From contig CAIJXV010000093.1 in the NCBI GenBank assembly GCA_903824675.1, positions 1 to 64,000 of the forward strand: DNA of 64,000 nucleotides, in the 5' to 3' direction. The position numbers were made by a program, and so were the translations under genes. The number at the start of each line of letters is the position of its first letter. Within the stretch, counting starts at the first letter, position 1. This stretch comes from an uncultured bacterium. Its GTDB lineage: Bacteria; Verrucomicrobiota; Kiritimatiellia; CAIKKV01; CAIJXV01. Below the pieces are notes generated by a model. That model saw only the letters and a program-made list of their open reading frames with translations, made no database searches and was not told the DNA's origin. Shown piece by piece: positions 8,323-17,483 of this stretch.

Positions 8323-9255
8323 TCAATCGGGTTTGGCGGCCTCTTTGCGGTCCGAGCGGAAAGTGGCCAGGATCTCTATCACCAAGCCGAGAACCACGGC
8401 CAGGAGGAAATAGAGGAGTGCGGGATAGTTGAATAAAAACCGTTTGATCTTGTCGCCCAAAAAACAGAGGGCCAGAAACAGGAAGAGGTTGCCCAGGAAA
8501 ACACCCCGCCAATTCGCTGCGAACCACCGGGCGATCCGCCGGTCACTGTTGGGTTTGACATATTTGGCATGCAACTGGAATCCCACAATGCCCAGGATGA
8601 GACTGGCAACTGGCAGAATATTCACATGGAACAGATGCGTTTCCAACTCCCGGCCGCCCGCCAGCAACATCTCGATGGCGACAAACAAAACGATCAATAG
8701 TCCCAACCACTGAATTTGAGGGAATCGCGCCATCTTCCGGGCGATATAGCCCGAGGCCAGAGCCATCAATAAAATCGAAACCACCAACCCGATGCCCAAC
8801 ACCAGCAGGCTCTCCCGGGACGCGCCCGCCACGGCCAGTACATTATCCAGACTCATCGACACATCGGCCAGCACGATCAACCAGACGGCCCCCCATAATG
8901 ATTTGAGCGTCCGCACAACGCCCGCCTCGGCCTCCTGGTTTTTTTCCGTGCGTAATTCTTTATAGAATTTCCATACCACGTACAAAAGGAGAATTCCCCC
9001 GGCAAATTTGAGTCCGATGGTCTTCATCAGAAAGACCGCCGTACAGGCAAAAATAATCCGCAGAATCGTTGCGAGGGCCACCCCGATCATAATCACCCGC
9101 CGCCGGTCTTTTTCCGGCAAATCCCGCGTGGCCAACCCAATGACAATGGCATTATCCCCGCTCATGACTATGTCGATAAGGATGACATTCACCAACGCCA
9201 GCAATCCCGCCGGCGTCAGTAAATGGGCGATATCGGCTATCATCTTTTCAATCAT
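8323..9255 (-). CDS. TerC family integral membrane protein
   Basis: A 310-residue protein with about eight membrane helices. The two family signature repeats are present: IVMSGDNAIVIGLA near residue 29 and LADVSMSLDNVLAVAG near 125, with conserved Asp-Asn pairs in the membrane. TerC proteins are linked to metal-ion homeostasis (Mn efflux or metalation of exported proteins) and tellurite resistance. The start at 9255 is favoured over ATG 9243 on length only. No manganese riboswitch was recognised upstream. Confidence 0.87.
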   Translation of the reverse strand: MIEKMIADIAHLLTPAGLLALVNVILIDIVMSGDNAIVIGLATRDLPEKDRRRVIMIGVALATILRIIFACTAVFLMKTIGLKFAGGILLLYVVWKFYKELRTEKNQEAEAGVVRTLKSLWGAVWLIVLADVSMSLDNVLAVAGASRESLLVLGIGLVVSILLMALASGYIARKMARFPQIQWLGLLIVLFVAIEMLLAGGRELETHLFHVNILPVASLILGIVGFQLHAKYVKPNSDRRIARWFAANWRGVFLGNLFLFLALCFLGDKIKRFLFNYPALLYFLLAVVLGLVIEILATFRSDRKEAAKPD

Positions 9256-9401
9256 CAGCTTTCTGCCCCCACATCTCCAGGGTTCTACGGGCGCACTCAT
9301 CCGTTGCCAACGGCTGGATTGCACGCCGTCGTGGACGTTTACCAAAAGAACGGCGCGAAGGCAACCCCATCAACCGGGCTGTTAACCGGGCAAATCCGCC
9401 G

Positions 9402-9604
9402 GTTTCCTTGATAAACCGCCCCAGGTGGGGCTTCGCCCACAACCCGCTTCCCCGTTTTGTCAGCCGGGCCTTTGTGCCCGGCGTCCGCGGATCCAACCCC
9501 CTCCATCTCCAGACGCCCGCCACCGGGCGGGCCGACATCGATTGAAAACGGTTGGTGTAAACGCCCTTTAGGCGGTTTCTGTGCACTGAATCGCTGATGC
9601 GCCC
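9402..9604. mobile_element. intergenic palindromic element, type I, copy 3 (reverse orientation, one end lost)
   Basis: In reverse orientation this carries the same module order as copy 1: the terminal sequence CACTGAATCGCTGATGCGCC (9584-9603; two changes from copy 1), the AAACGCCCTTTAGGCGG hairpin arm, the shared core, and the arm GGCTTCGCCCAC near 9428-9440. The other terminal repeat is not recognisable near 9.36-9.40 kb, so this copy looks truncated or decayed. The 412-bp gap between terC and manA is mostly this element. Confidence 0.65.
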
Positions 9605-9667
9605 CGCCCTTGTGGGCGCAAATAAAATCTCCACCTCGTTGAAAAAGTATGCTATAGGCCTTTAATA

Positions 9668-10657
9668 ATGAATGCCGCCATGTTCTATCCCCTCACCTTT
9701 CAACCCGTTTACCAATCCTATCTCTGGGGCGGACAGCGCATTGCAAAAATCTATCACCGATCCGAAACCCCGCCGGTTTGCGCCGAGTCCTGGGAAATCT
9801 CCGATCGCCCTGAGGGGGTGAGTCGGGTGCTGAACGGCCCATGGAAAGGACGCGCCCTGGATGAATTACTCCGCGCGCACTCCCATGAAATCCTCGGTCC
9901 CCAGGCCGCAGCTCCCCGGTTTCCCCTGTTGATCAAGCTGATCGATGCCGCCGAGCGACTCAGCCTCCAGGTACATCCCAACGACGTCTCGGCCGACCTC
10001 GTCGGCGGCGAAGCCAAAACCGAAATGTGGGTGGTCCTGGAAGCCACACCCGGCGCCTACGTCTATGCCGGGTTCAAGAATCCCTTGACCGCCGAACGAT
10101 TCAAGAACGCTTTGGCTGAACGAAAACTTACCGACCTTCTGCACCGCGTGGCCGTCCAACCCGGAGATGCCCTGTTTATTCCCGGGGGCCGGGTCCATGC
10201 CATCGGCGAAGGCTGTCTGCTCCTCGAAATCCAGCAAAACTCCAACTCCACTTTCCGGGTCCATGACTGGGACCGGATCGGACCCGACGGGCGCCCCCGT
10301 GCTTTGCATCTGGAACAGGCCCTGAAGGTCATCGATTGGGACAATACTGAATCGGGGCTGATCCGCCTCACGCCCGCCGATTCGATCGAGCCTTCTCTTC
10401 TTTTCGAATGCCCCCTATTCCGGGTGGAACGACGGGGCATTCGGGCGCCGACCGAGTGGTCCCGGCATCCCGACGGTTTTCAAATTCTATTCATCGCGAC
10501 GGGGTCGCTGATCCTGGAGGGTGGCGGCCACGAAATACCGGCGCAGTGCGGTTCGTCATGGCTGATCCCGGCAGGCATGGACCGTCTACGGCTCTGCCCC
10601 GGAACGAACGACAGCGAATCCCGCATTCTGCGCATTACCGTGCCGCAAGCCCGCTGA
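9668..10657 (+). CDS. manA: mannose-6-phosphate isomerase, class I type
   Basis: A 329-residue cupin enzyme interconverting mannose-6-phosphate and fructose-6-phosphate. Zinc-site signatures are in order: QVHPND near residue 100, KTEMWVVLEA near 117, GGRVHAIGEG near 177 and IQQNSNSTFRVHDW near 194. The length fits the short bacterial form. ATG 9668 is used; a second ATG lies 12 bp downstream. Its 3' end overlaps the convergent ROK kinase by 23 bp, which may restrict simultaneous high expression of both. Confidence 0.88.
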   Translation: MNAAMFYPLTFQPVYQSYLWGGQRIAKIYHRSETPPVCAESWEISDRPEGVSRVLNGPWKGRALDELLRAHSHEILGPQAAAPRFPLLIKLIDAAERLSLQVHPNDVSADLVGGEAKTEMWVVLEATPGAYVYAGFKNPLTAERFKNALAERKLTDLLHRVAVQPGDALFIPGGRVHAIGEGCLLLEIQQNSNSTFRVHDWDRIGPDGRPRALHLEQALKVIDWDNTESGLIRLTPADSIEPSLLFECPLFRVERRGIRAPTEWSRHPDGFQILFIATGSLILEGGGHEIPAQCGSSWLIPAGMDRLRLCPGTNDSESRILRITVPQAR

Positions 10658-11603
10658 TCGCCACGGCCAAGGCACCCAAGTCCCCGATGCGCCGCCCCAG
10701 AATGCTGGGTACCACCTGACAATGCTGCCGCGGCAAATCCCAGGTATAGCGGGGAATTTTTTGCCGGATCGGATCCATCACAAAATCGCCCCCATGGATC
10801 GCGATGGTGCCCAGGACGATCGCATCCGGATTAAAAATCATGATCAGGTTCCCGATTCCCTGAGCCACCCGATCGGTAAACCTCTCCCACTCAGCCAAGG
10901 CAAAGGTATCCCCCTGGCGGGCCGCCTTCTCAAATTCAACCATTGATATTTTATCGATCGCCCCGCCGACCAGATCCGTCAAGGCGGTCTGAATAGATTC
11001 GTTGCGAATCCGTTCCTGAAGCCGGAGCGCCACGTTGCGGCCGCCGACATAGGATTCCCAACACCCCCGCATCCCACACCCGCAAAGAGGACCCTGGGGA
11101 TCCAGAATATGGTGCCCCACCTCGCCCGCCGAATCCGTTTCCCCCTGCACCAGTTGTCCATTCAGAATGATCCCGGCGCCCATTCCGGTACTGAAGGTCA
11201 GATAGATCAGATTCCGAGTACCCCGAAACCGTCCGAAATGCCACTCCGCCAACACACTGGCCTTGCCGTCATGGTTCATCCACACCGGAGCCGACAGCCA
11301 ACTCTTGACGATCGACACAAACGGAACATCCCGCCAACCCGGATTATTGGGGGGCGCAATCAGAACTCCCCGTTTGACATCCAGCGGACCGGGCGCAGAA
11401 ATTCCCACCCCATCGACCTGCTCGGGGGCCACCCCCCCATTCCGCAGGACATTCAAGACCGACGTTTTCAAACTCGCGAAATACTCCTCCTGCGTGGTCG
11501 CCTCGGCGGAAGGGAATCGCTCGGATCCGATCAGCTCGCCCTTCTCGGTGCCCAGACAAATCGAAGTTTTCGTGCCCCCGACATCAATTCCAATCAGGTT
11601 CAT
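10635..11603 (-). CDS. ROK-family sugar kinase (glucokinase-like)
   Basis: A 322-residue kinase. The N-terminal phosphate-binding motif is IGIDVGGTKT (residues 4-13), and the ROK zinc motif CGCGMRGCWESYVGG lies near residue 175 after the HHI metal ligand. It has no N-terminal helix-turn-helix, so it is an enzyme rather than a ROK repressor. It probably phosphorylates glucose, N-acetylmannosamine or a related hexose; being next to manA supports hexose metabolism. Convergent 3' overlap with manA. Confidence 0.87.
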   Translation of the reverse strand: MNLIGIDVGGTKTSICLGTEKGELIGSERFPSAEATTQEEYFASLKTSVLNVLRNGGVAPEQVDGVGISAPGPLDVKRGVLIAPPNNPGWRDVPFVSIVKSWLSAPVWMNHDGKASVLAEWHFGRFRGTRNLIYLTFSTGMGAGIILNGQLVQGETDSAGEVGHHILDPQGPLCGCGMRGCWESYVGGRNVALRLQERIRNESIQTALTDLVGGAIDKISMVEFEKAARQGDTFALAEWERFTDRVAQGIGNLIMIFNPDAIVLGTIAIHGGDFVMDPIRQKIPRYTWDLPRQHCQVVPSILGRRIGDLGALAVAISGLAAR

Positions 11604-11731
11604 ATCTTGATCTCCGGTTTTAATCGGGGTTGCCCAACGGCCCCGGATCTTCTATGATTTCAAACATGATTCCGATAAAAAAATCTTTTAAAGTCAAACA
11701 GATTGTGGGCGTTTTGCAAGGACATTTGAAA

Positions 11732-13141
11732 ATGGCCCGCCGCCTGTTTCTGGCTTTGGGGCTCCTGGCCGGCATGTGCGGATCCAGCAGGGCTCAAAAC
11801 CCACCCCCCCAGCGGCAGGTCACTCTCGATCAAGTCAATGCCCGGTTTCGTGAAAACACCGCGCGCTTCGGAGCCGATTCGAATATCCTCGTCCGATTCG
11901 GCCTGCTCGCCGATCGCACCGGACGCTGGGTTCGGATTGAAGCCGAAGCCTGTGGACACAAGGCCCCCACTCCGACTGAATTTTTCTTGATCAGCAGCCG
12001 TAGCGGGCACGACTACGAAGCGCTCGCGGTATCCTTTGCCTCCGGCCGGGATCTGCATTCGGCGCTTGAATTCATCGGGCTCCCCCCGGGTCTGCCGGTG
12101 GATCCCTCCGCGCATCGCTACTGGCCCCGGGGCGAACGGGTTCGGACCGAATTTTCCTGGTCCGATTCCAACGGCAACCACCGCGCAATGGCCGAGGAGT
12201 TGATTCTGGATCAACGCACCGGTCTGGCGCTCCCCGCGAAAGGCTTGGTCTTCACCGGTTCCCGGATCGTCCGTCTGCCCGGAACCGATCAGACGGGTTT
12301 CGCCGCCGACGACGTCGAACCCCAGGCGTTTGCGGCCAATTTCAATCATCCGGATGTGGTGCTTGATGTTCCCCGGCAAGTTACGCAAGGCGAGGTTTAC
12401 AGCCACCTCGTTCCCCATCCTGCATTTCCCTTAAACATCGGGCAACCCCTCACCATCACTTTCACCCCCGAATACCCCGATGGCCGGAAACGGGTTCAAA
12501 ATTTAACCCTGACCGTTCTCCCCCCCGCCGCCTCCGACCCGGAAAAGCCGATCTTCGATCTCGTCGGCGACCCATCCAACGAATTGACCCATGCCCCCCT
12601 GACCAGCCTGCTGGCCGCTTTCGGACGGATAACCGACGCCGGCCGGGATCCGTATGTCACGCTGAACTTCGACGATAACCTGCCCCTTCACGACGCCCAG
12701 GCCGTGGCCATCCTGATCGCCTCCATCGAGGGGGAAAACGGGATCCGCATAAACGCGCCCTTGCCGGATAATTTTTATTACCGCGCACTGATCGCCCAGG
12801 AATCGAGCCGGTTGCGCCCGAATCGTCCCACGCAACCGTGGGAATTCCACTGGCCTTCCCGAAATCTCGACAACGCCACCGGCACGCTGACTCGACTCGA
12901 AGAGGAGTGGCAGGATGCCAAGAACGACTATGCCCTTATCATCCGGGATTTCCCGGTGACCCATCCCCGTGATCTGGCCGACATTCTCAAACGCGAGGGC
13001 GGCACACGGGTGGTTTTTGTTTACTTCCCGCCGGACACCCCTTATCATGCCATCCGGACATGGATTCAAAGCATTCAATCCACCCATCCGACGATTTTTA
13101 TTTACGCCGAATCCGCCGCCCGAAAGAGCGATCATGACTGA
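11732..13141 (+). CDS. exported YdjY-domain-like protein
   Basis: A 469-residue protein starting at ATG 11732 (AAGGA about 9 nt upstream); an in-frame upstream ATG at 11654 gives a less credible N-terminus. The signal peptide ends near SSRAQ. Residues about 60-160 resemble a YdjY domain (RWVRIEAEAC, then alternating strands and GLPPGLPV), known mainly from PVC exported proteins of unknown role. The C-terminal part has the organisation of an ExbD/periplasmic sensor-like alpha/beta fold (FDDNLPLHDAQAVAILI), but I do not name it. It overlaps the next gene by 8 nt, indicating coupled translation. Confidence 0.6.
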   Translation: MARRLFLALGLLAGMCGSSRAQNPPPQRQVTLDQVNARFRENTARFGADSNILVRFGLLADRTGRWVRIEAEACGHKAPTPTEFFLISSRSGHDYEALAVSFASGRDLHSALEFIGLPPGLPVDPSAHRYWPRGERVRTEFSWSDSNGNHRAMAEELILDQRTGLALPAKGLVFTGSRIVRLPGTDQTGFAADDVEPQAFAANFNHPDVVLDVPRQVTQGEVYSHLVPHPAFPLNIGQPLTITFTPEYPDGRKRVQNLTLTVLPPAASDPEKPIFDLVGDPSNELTHAPLTSLLAAFGRITDAGRDPYVTLNFDDNLPLHDAQAVAILIASIEGENGIRINAPLPDNFYYRALIAQESSRLRPNRPTQPWEFHWPSRNLDNATGTLTRLEEEWQDAKNDYALIIRDFPVTHPRDLADILKREGGTRVVFVYFPPDTPYHAIRTWIQSIQSTHPTIFIYAESAARKSDHD

Positions 13142-13889
13142 GGATACAAAGCCCAAATCGTCAACCCCATCCGGTACGGAAACCGCACTGCACAAGCCGG
13201 TCAAGTTACGCTGTCCCTATTGTGCTTATATCTTCGAGCCCCACACCGGCGCCTCCTGTCCGCAATGCAAACGGGTCATGACCATTCCGTCCACTTTCCG
13301 CTCCGAGCCCCGCCATCATCGAAAATTGAGTGCTTCGGAACGCCGCAAGTTGGGGGGGGGGAACAAGGGACCGGGGTGGGGTTCCCACGTCAGTGATTTT
13401 TTGATATCCCGCCGGAGAACCCGGTTCCTGATCTGGGTGCTTTTTGCCTTGTTTATTTTGGGATTCCTGTTGCTTCGTCAACTATCCCGAAACCCCCACC
13501 CCTTCGCCCCCAATTCTGGACGTCAGCCTCCTGAAGAAAGGACGATGGAGGATCTTCAAAATCTCCAGGTGGCTCTCGAATTATTCAAGGAACATTGCGG
13601 CCGATATCCGACGACGGAAGAAGGCCTGAAAGCCCTGGAACGGCAGCCGGGCTACCGCCAATGGCAGGGACCGTATATCATCCGGCTTCTGCCCGATCCC
13701 TGGAAAACCCCGTATGTGTATGTCTATTCCAACCCGGTCTATTCCCTGTTGAGTGCCGGACCTGACGCCTTGGTGGGAACCCCCGACGATATCGCACCCC
13801 TGCAGTTTAGCGCCACCAATCCCCCCCCCATCCCGCTCCCCGAAGCCCCGGATCCCAACGAGCCACCGAACGTCAAGATCGGACCCTAA
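13134..13889 (+). CDS. zinc-ribbon, membrane anchor and GspG C-terminal-like domain protein
   Basis: A 251-residue protein from ATG 13134, inside the end of the preceding gene. Residues about 25-50 form a zinc ribbon (CPYCAYIF then CPQCKRV). One membrane helix lies at about 102-121 (LIWVLFALFILGFLLL). The C-terminal domain matches the soluble part of type II secretion major pseudopilin GspG: GRYPTTEEGLKAL, DPWKTPYVYVYSN and a calcium-loop-like GPDALVGTPDDI. A prepilin peptidase site is absent, so this is not an assembled pseudopilin; the fold seems reused on a cytosol-to-periplasm anchored protein. Confidence 0.72.
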   Translation: MTEDTKPKSSTPSGTETALHKPVKLRCPYCAYIFEPHTGASCPQCKRVMTIPSTFRSEPRHHRKLSASERRKLGGGNKGPGWGSHVSDFLISRRRTRFLIWVLFALFILGFLLLRQLSRNPHPFAPNSGRQPPEERTMEDLQNLQVALELFKEHCGRYPTTEEGLKALERQPGYRQWQGPYIIRLLPDPWKTPYVYVYSNPVYSLLSAGPDALVGTPDDIAPLQFSATNPPPIPLPEAPDPNEPPNVKIGP

Positions 13890-13925
13890 GGGATTCGGCT
13901 TTTCTGTGGCGGCTTAAACCACCCT

Positions 13926-15200
13926 TCATTCTTCCCGGACGACATCGGCGCCAAGCGCACGCAACTTGACATCGAGCGCCTCGTAACCGCGGTCGATCGA
14001 TTGGGCATTATCGATCCGACTGACACCCCGCGCCGCCAGGGCGGCGATGACCAGGGCCATCCCCGCGCGAATATCCGGGCTGGCGATATGCATCCCCTGC
14101 AGACGGGTCGCCCCCGACACGATCACCCGATGCGGATCGCATTGCACGATATGGGCGCCCATCCCGATCAGTTGATCGACAAAATACATCCGGCTCTCAA
14201 ACATTTTTTCAAAAAAAAGGACGGTGCCGCGGGCCTGGGTGGCGGCGACGATGGCCACGCTCATCAAGTCGGAGGGAAAGGCCGGCCAGGGACCATCCTC
14301 GATCTTGGGTGTCGCCGATCCGAAATCCCGGGCAATCCGGCGGGACCCCCGGCCGGTCAGGCGCAGGACATTGCCCTCCCACGTCCAGGTAATACCCAGT
14401 CGGTGAAAGGGCCGCGCAATAATGGCCAACTCATCGGCCGGCACATCGGTCAGAGTCAAATCCCCGCCCGTCACTGCGGTCGCCGCCAGAAAGCTGCCGA
14501 TCTCAATCAGATCGGGCTGGACCCGGTATGTCACGCCATGAAGCGACTTGACGCCCTCGATGATCAGGCGATTGGTGCCCAACCCTTCGATGTGGGCCCC
14601 CATCCGGTTTAACATCCGGCTGAGATCCTGAACATGCGGCTCGCAAGCGGCATTGAAAATCGTCGTGCGCCCTTCGGCCAAAACCGCTGCCATCAGAATA
14701 TTTTCGGTGGCCGTGACACTGGCCTCATCCAGAACGATGGAGGCGCCGCGCAGTTGCTTGCAGCGAAACCGAAAATCGCGCCCACCCGTGACCGTGATGC
14801 CCAGCGCCTGTAACCCCTCGAAATGGGTGTCCAGTCGGCGACGCCCGATGATATCCCCACCGGGCGGCGGTAAGACCACCCGCCCAAGACGCGCCACCAG
14901 GGGGCCCGCCAGCAAAATAGAGGAACGGACTCGCCGACACAACTCGGGCGACAAGTGATTGCGGCGCAAGCCGGCGGCACACAGTCGAACCCGGTGTTCC
15001 TCTCTTTCGACAGACACCCCCAAATCGGCCAGCAGATCGAGCATGATCCGGACATCGTCAATCCGGGGAACGTTTTCGAGGATCACCGCGTCTTCAGTCA
15101 GAACACTCGCGGCCAGCATCGGCAAAACGGCATTTTTATTGCCACCCGGCGTCAACGTGCCAGTCAGGCGACGTCCGCCCCGGATCACAAATCGCGCCAT
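13926..15200 (-). CDS. murA: UDP-N-acetylglucosamine 1-carboxyvinyltransferase with Asp in place of the fosfomycin cysteine
   Basis: A 424-residue enzyme of the first committed peptidoglycan step (enolpyruvyl transfer from PEP to UDP-GlcNAc). Lys22 sits in GGNKNA, and the loop motif is PPGGDIIGRRRLD. The residue aligned with E. coli Cys115 is Asp116. The Cys to Asp change keeps activity and gives fosfomycin resistance in Chlamydia, Mycobacterium and others, so natural resistance is predicted. GGAAAGGA precedes ATG 15200. It follows transketolase on the same strand, 42 bp downstream. Confidence 0.95.
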   Translation of the reverse strand: MARFVIRGGRRLTGTLTPGGNKNAVLPMLAASVLTEDAVILENVPRIDDVRIMLDLLADLGVSVEREEHRVRLCAAGLRRNHLSPELCRRVRSSILLAGPLVARLGRVVLPPPGGDIIGRRRLDTHFEGLQALGITVTGGRDFRFRCKQLRGASIVLDEASVTATENILMAAVLAEGRTTIFNAACEPHVQDLSRMLNRMGAHIEGLGTNRLIIEGVKSLHGVTYRVQPDLIEIGSFLAATAVTGGDLTLTDVPADELAIIARPFHRLGITWTWEGNVLRLTGRGSRRIARDFGSATPKIEDGPWPAFPSDLMSVAIVAATQARGTVLFFEKMFESRMYFVDQLIGMGAHIVQCDPHRVIVSGATRLQGMHIASPDIRAGMALVIAALAARGVSRIDNAQSIDRGYEALDVKLRALGADVVREE

Positions 15201-15242
15201 GGGCGTTCCTTTCCCCGCCGACGACGGGCGCCGGCGAAATAT

Positions 15243-17237
15243 TTAACGGGCCGCGCGCATGGACTTGACCATCTCAACCACATGGGCCGGGACAAATCCA
15301 AACTTCTCCGCCAATACCTTGAAGGGCGCAGACGCCCCGTAATGATCGATACCCAAAATCCGGCCCCGATCGCCGACATATTTCTGCCAACCCAAGGTCG
15401 TTCCGGCCTCAATCGCAAGACGCAAGGTACAGGCCGGCGGCAACACCTCGTCCCGATACGACGCCGGCTGACGGTCAAAATATTCCCAGCAGGGCATGCT
15501 GACCACCCGCACGATGCCCTCTTTCGCCAGTTCGCGGGCGGCTGTCAACGCCAGGCTGACTTCGGACCCGGTGGCGATCAACAGCATCTCCGGCGTACCG
15601 GGCGCGCTTTGCCAGAGAACATAGGCGCCCTTTTCCAATAGGCTGGCCGACGGATACACCGTCCGGTCCAAGACCGGCAAATTATGACGGGTGAGCAACA
15701 ATAACGTCGGCCCCTGTGTGTTCTTCAGCGCGGACACCCACGCCGCCGCCGTTTCGGTGGGATCCGCCGGACGGATGATGGTGAGACCGGGCATCAATCG
15801 CAGGCTCATCAACTGCTCGATCGGTTCATGGGTGGGGCCATCTTCACCGACATAAAAGCTGTCATGGGTGAAGACATAAATCACCGGCACCTTCATGATG
15901 GCGCTCAACCGGATCGACGGCCGACAGTAATCCGAAAAGACAAAGAAGGTGGCGCCGAACACCCGGAATCCACCATGGAGCGCCATCCCGTTCAGGATCG
16001 ACGCCATGCCCAACTCGCGCACCCCGAAATGCAGATTTCGCCCATCATACTGGCCGGGCTTGACGGAAGGATACCCGTCGAGAAACGTCCGCGTACTCGG
16101 CGCCAAATCCGCCGCGCCACCCACCAGGAAGGGGAAGAGTTGCGCCAGTTTTTGCATGACCTTGCCGGACGCGACGCGGGTGGCAATCGGCTTGTCCACT
16201 TCGAACGTCGGGAGTTGCTCCATAAGATCAGCCGGCAACTCTTGCTTGAAGAAGACCTCCCACTGCGCCGCGCGATCCGGATGGGCCGCGTGATATTTCT
16301 GAAGATCGGAATCCCAGGCGGCCACTTTGGCTTCCAGTTCACGCGCGCGCGCGGCAAAGGATTCCCGCACCGCTTCAGGCACATAAAAATCCTGATCTTC
16401 GGGAAAACCCAGGTTATGCTTGGTGGCCTTGATCTCCTCCGCGCCCAACGGTTCGCCATGGGCCTTGTGCGAATCGTGCAAATTCGGAGAACCCTGGGCG
16501 ATATGCGTATGAGTGATGATCATCGTCGGCCGCTCTTTTTCCGCCTTGGCAGCGACCAGCGCCTTCTCGATTTCGTCCAGGTTATGCCCGTCGATTTCGA
16601 GCACATTCCAGTGGTAACCCTGAAAACGCTTCCGGACATCGTCACTATAAGCCAGTTCGGTGGATCCTTCGATGGTGATCTTGTTGTAATCGTAAAACAC
16701 GACCAGCCGGTTCAGCTTCAAGTGCCCAGCCAGCGCCAGGGCTTCGTGACTGATCCCTTCCATCAAATCGCCGTCGCCACAAAAAACATAGGTGGTGTGA
16801 TCGATCGGCACGTGGGCGCCGATATTCAGGCGGGCCGCCAACATGCGTTCCGCCAACGCCATTCCAACCGCATTGCCACATCCCTGCCCCAGCGGGCCGG
16901 TGGTGGTTTCCACACCCGGCGTATGTCCCACCTCGGGATGGCCGGGAGTCTTGCTATTCCATTGCCGAAAGGCTTTCAGCTCTTCCAAAGGCAACCCATA
17001 GCCGGAGAGGTGCAACAGGCTGTATAACAGCATCGATCCGTGCCCCCCCGAAAGCACAAAACGATCCCGGTTGACCCAATCCGGACGGCTCGGACAATGA
17101 TTCAAATGATTCAAAAAAAGGACTGCGGCCACATCCGCCATGCCCATGGGCATTCCGGGATGCCCGGAGTTCGCCTTTTGAACGGCATCTGCCGCCAGGC
17201 AACGAATGGTATTGGCCACTAAATTCAGATTTTTCAT
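15243..17237 (-). CDS. tkt: transketolase
   Basis: A 664-residue full-length, thiamine-diphosphate-dependent enzyme of the pentose phosphate pathway. The N-terminal substrate motif is [13 protein letters not shown]; the ThDP-binding [13 protein letters not shown] lies at about 153-165; the second half starts near residue 350 and includes the pyrimidine-domain stretch [14 protein letters not shown] and [19 protein letters not shown] lies 7 nt before ATG 17237. It is upstream of murA on the same strand and probably co-transcribed with it. Confidence 0.96.
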   Translation of the reverse strand: MKNLNLVANTIRCLAADAVQKANSGHPGMPMGMADVAAVLFLNHLNHCPSRPDWVNRDRFVLSGGHGSMLLYSLLHLSGYGLPLEELKAFRQWNSKTPGHPEVGHTPGVETTTGPLGQGCGNAVGMALAERMLAARLNIGAHVPIDHTTYVFCGDGDLMEGISHEALALAGHLKLNRLVVFYDYNKITIEGSTELAYSDDVRKRFQGYHWNVLEIDGHNLDEIEKALVAAKAEKERPTMIITHTHIAQGSPNLHDSHKAHGEPLGAEEIKATKHNLGFPEDQDFYVPEAVRESFAARARELEAKVAAWDSDLQKYHAAHPDRAAQWEVFFKQELPADLMEQLPTFEVDKPIATRVASGKVMQKLAQLFPFLVGGAADLAPSTRTFLDGYPSVKPGQYDGRNLHFGVRELGMASILNGMALHGGFRVFGATFFVFSDYCRPSIRLSAIMKVPVIYVFTHDSFYVGEDGPTHEPIEQLMSLRLMPGLTIIRPADPTETAAAWVSALKNTQGPTLLLLTRHNLPVLDRTVYPSASLLEKGAYVLWQSAPGTPEMLLIATGSEVSLALTAARELAKEGIVRVVSMPCWEYFDRQPASYRDEVLPPACTLRLAIEAGTTLGWQKYVGDRGRILGIDHYGASAPFKVLAEKFGFVPAHVVEMVKSMRAAR

Positions 17238-17483
17238 CGTCCATCCTTTATCGTTGGTTTGACATCCGCCCCCGCACTCCTACCCGGCAAGGGAATCCGC
17301 GAAATAAAGGCATTCATCGTAGCGAAACAGGGCCCATTGTCCAGCCTGTAATGCCCTCCTTTCAACGGAATAGTGGAAATACGTTGTAAAGCTGAAATCC
17401 GGGCGTCGGGCAGCACACGATCCGACTTGATTCGTCCTGCGCTTTCTGGCATTAAGAGGGGATACATGGATAGAGGAAAACTT

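Noticed and set aside
13134-13889. Major pseudopilin of a type II secretion system
   Set aside because: No prepilin cleavage site, a zinc ribbon comes first, and no other secretion genes are nearby.
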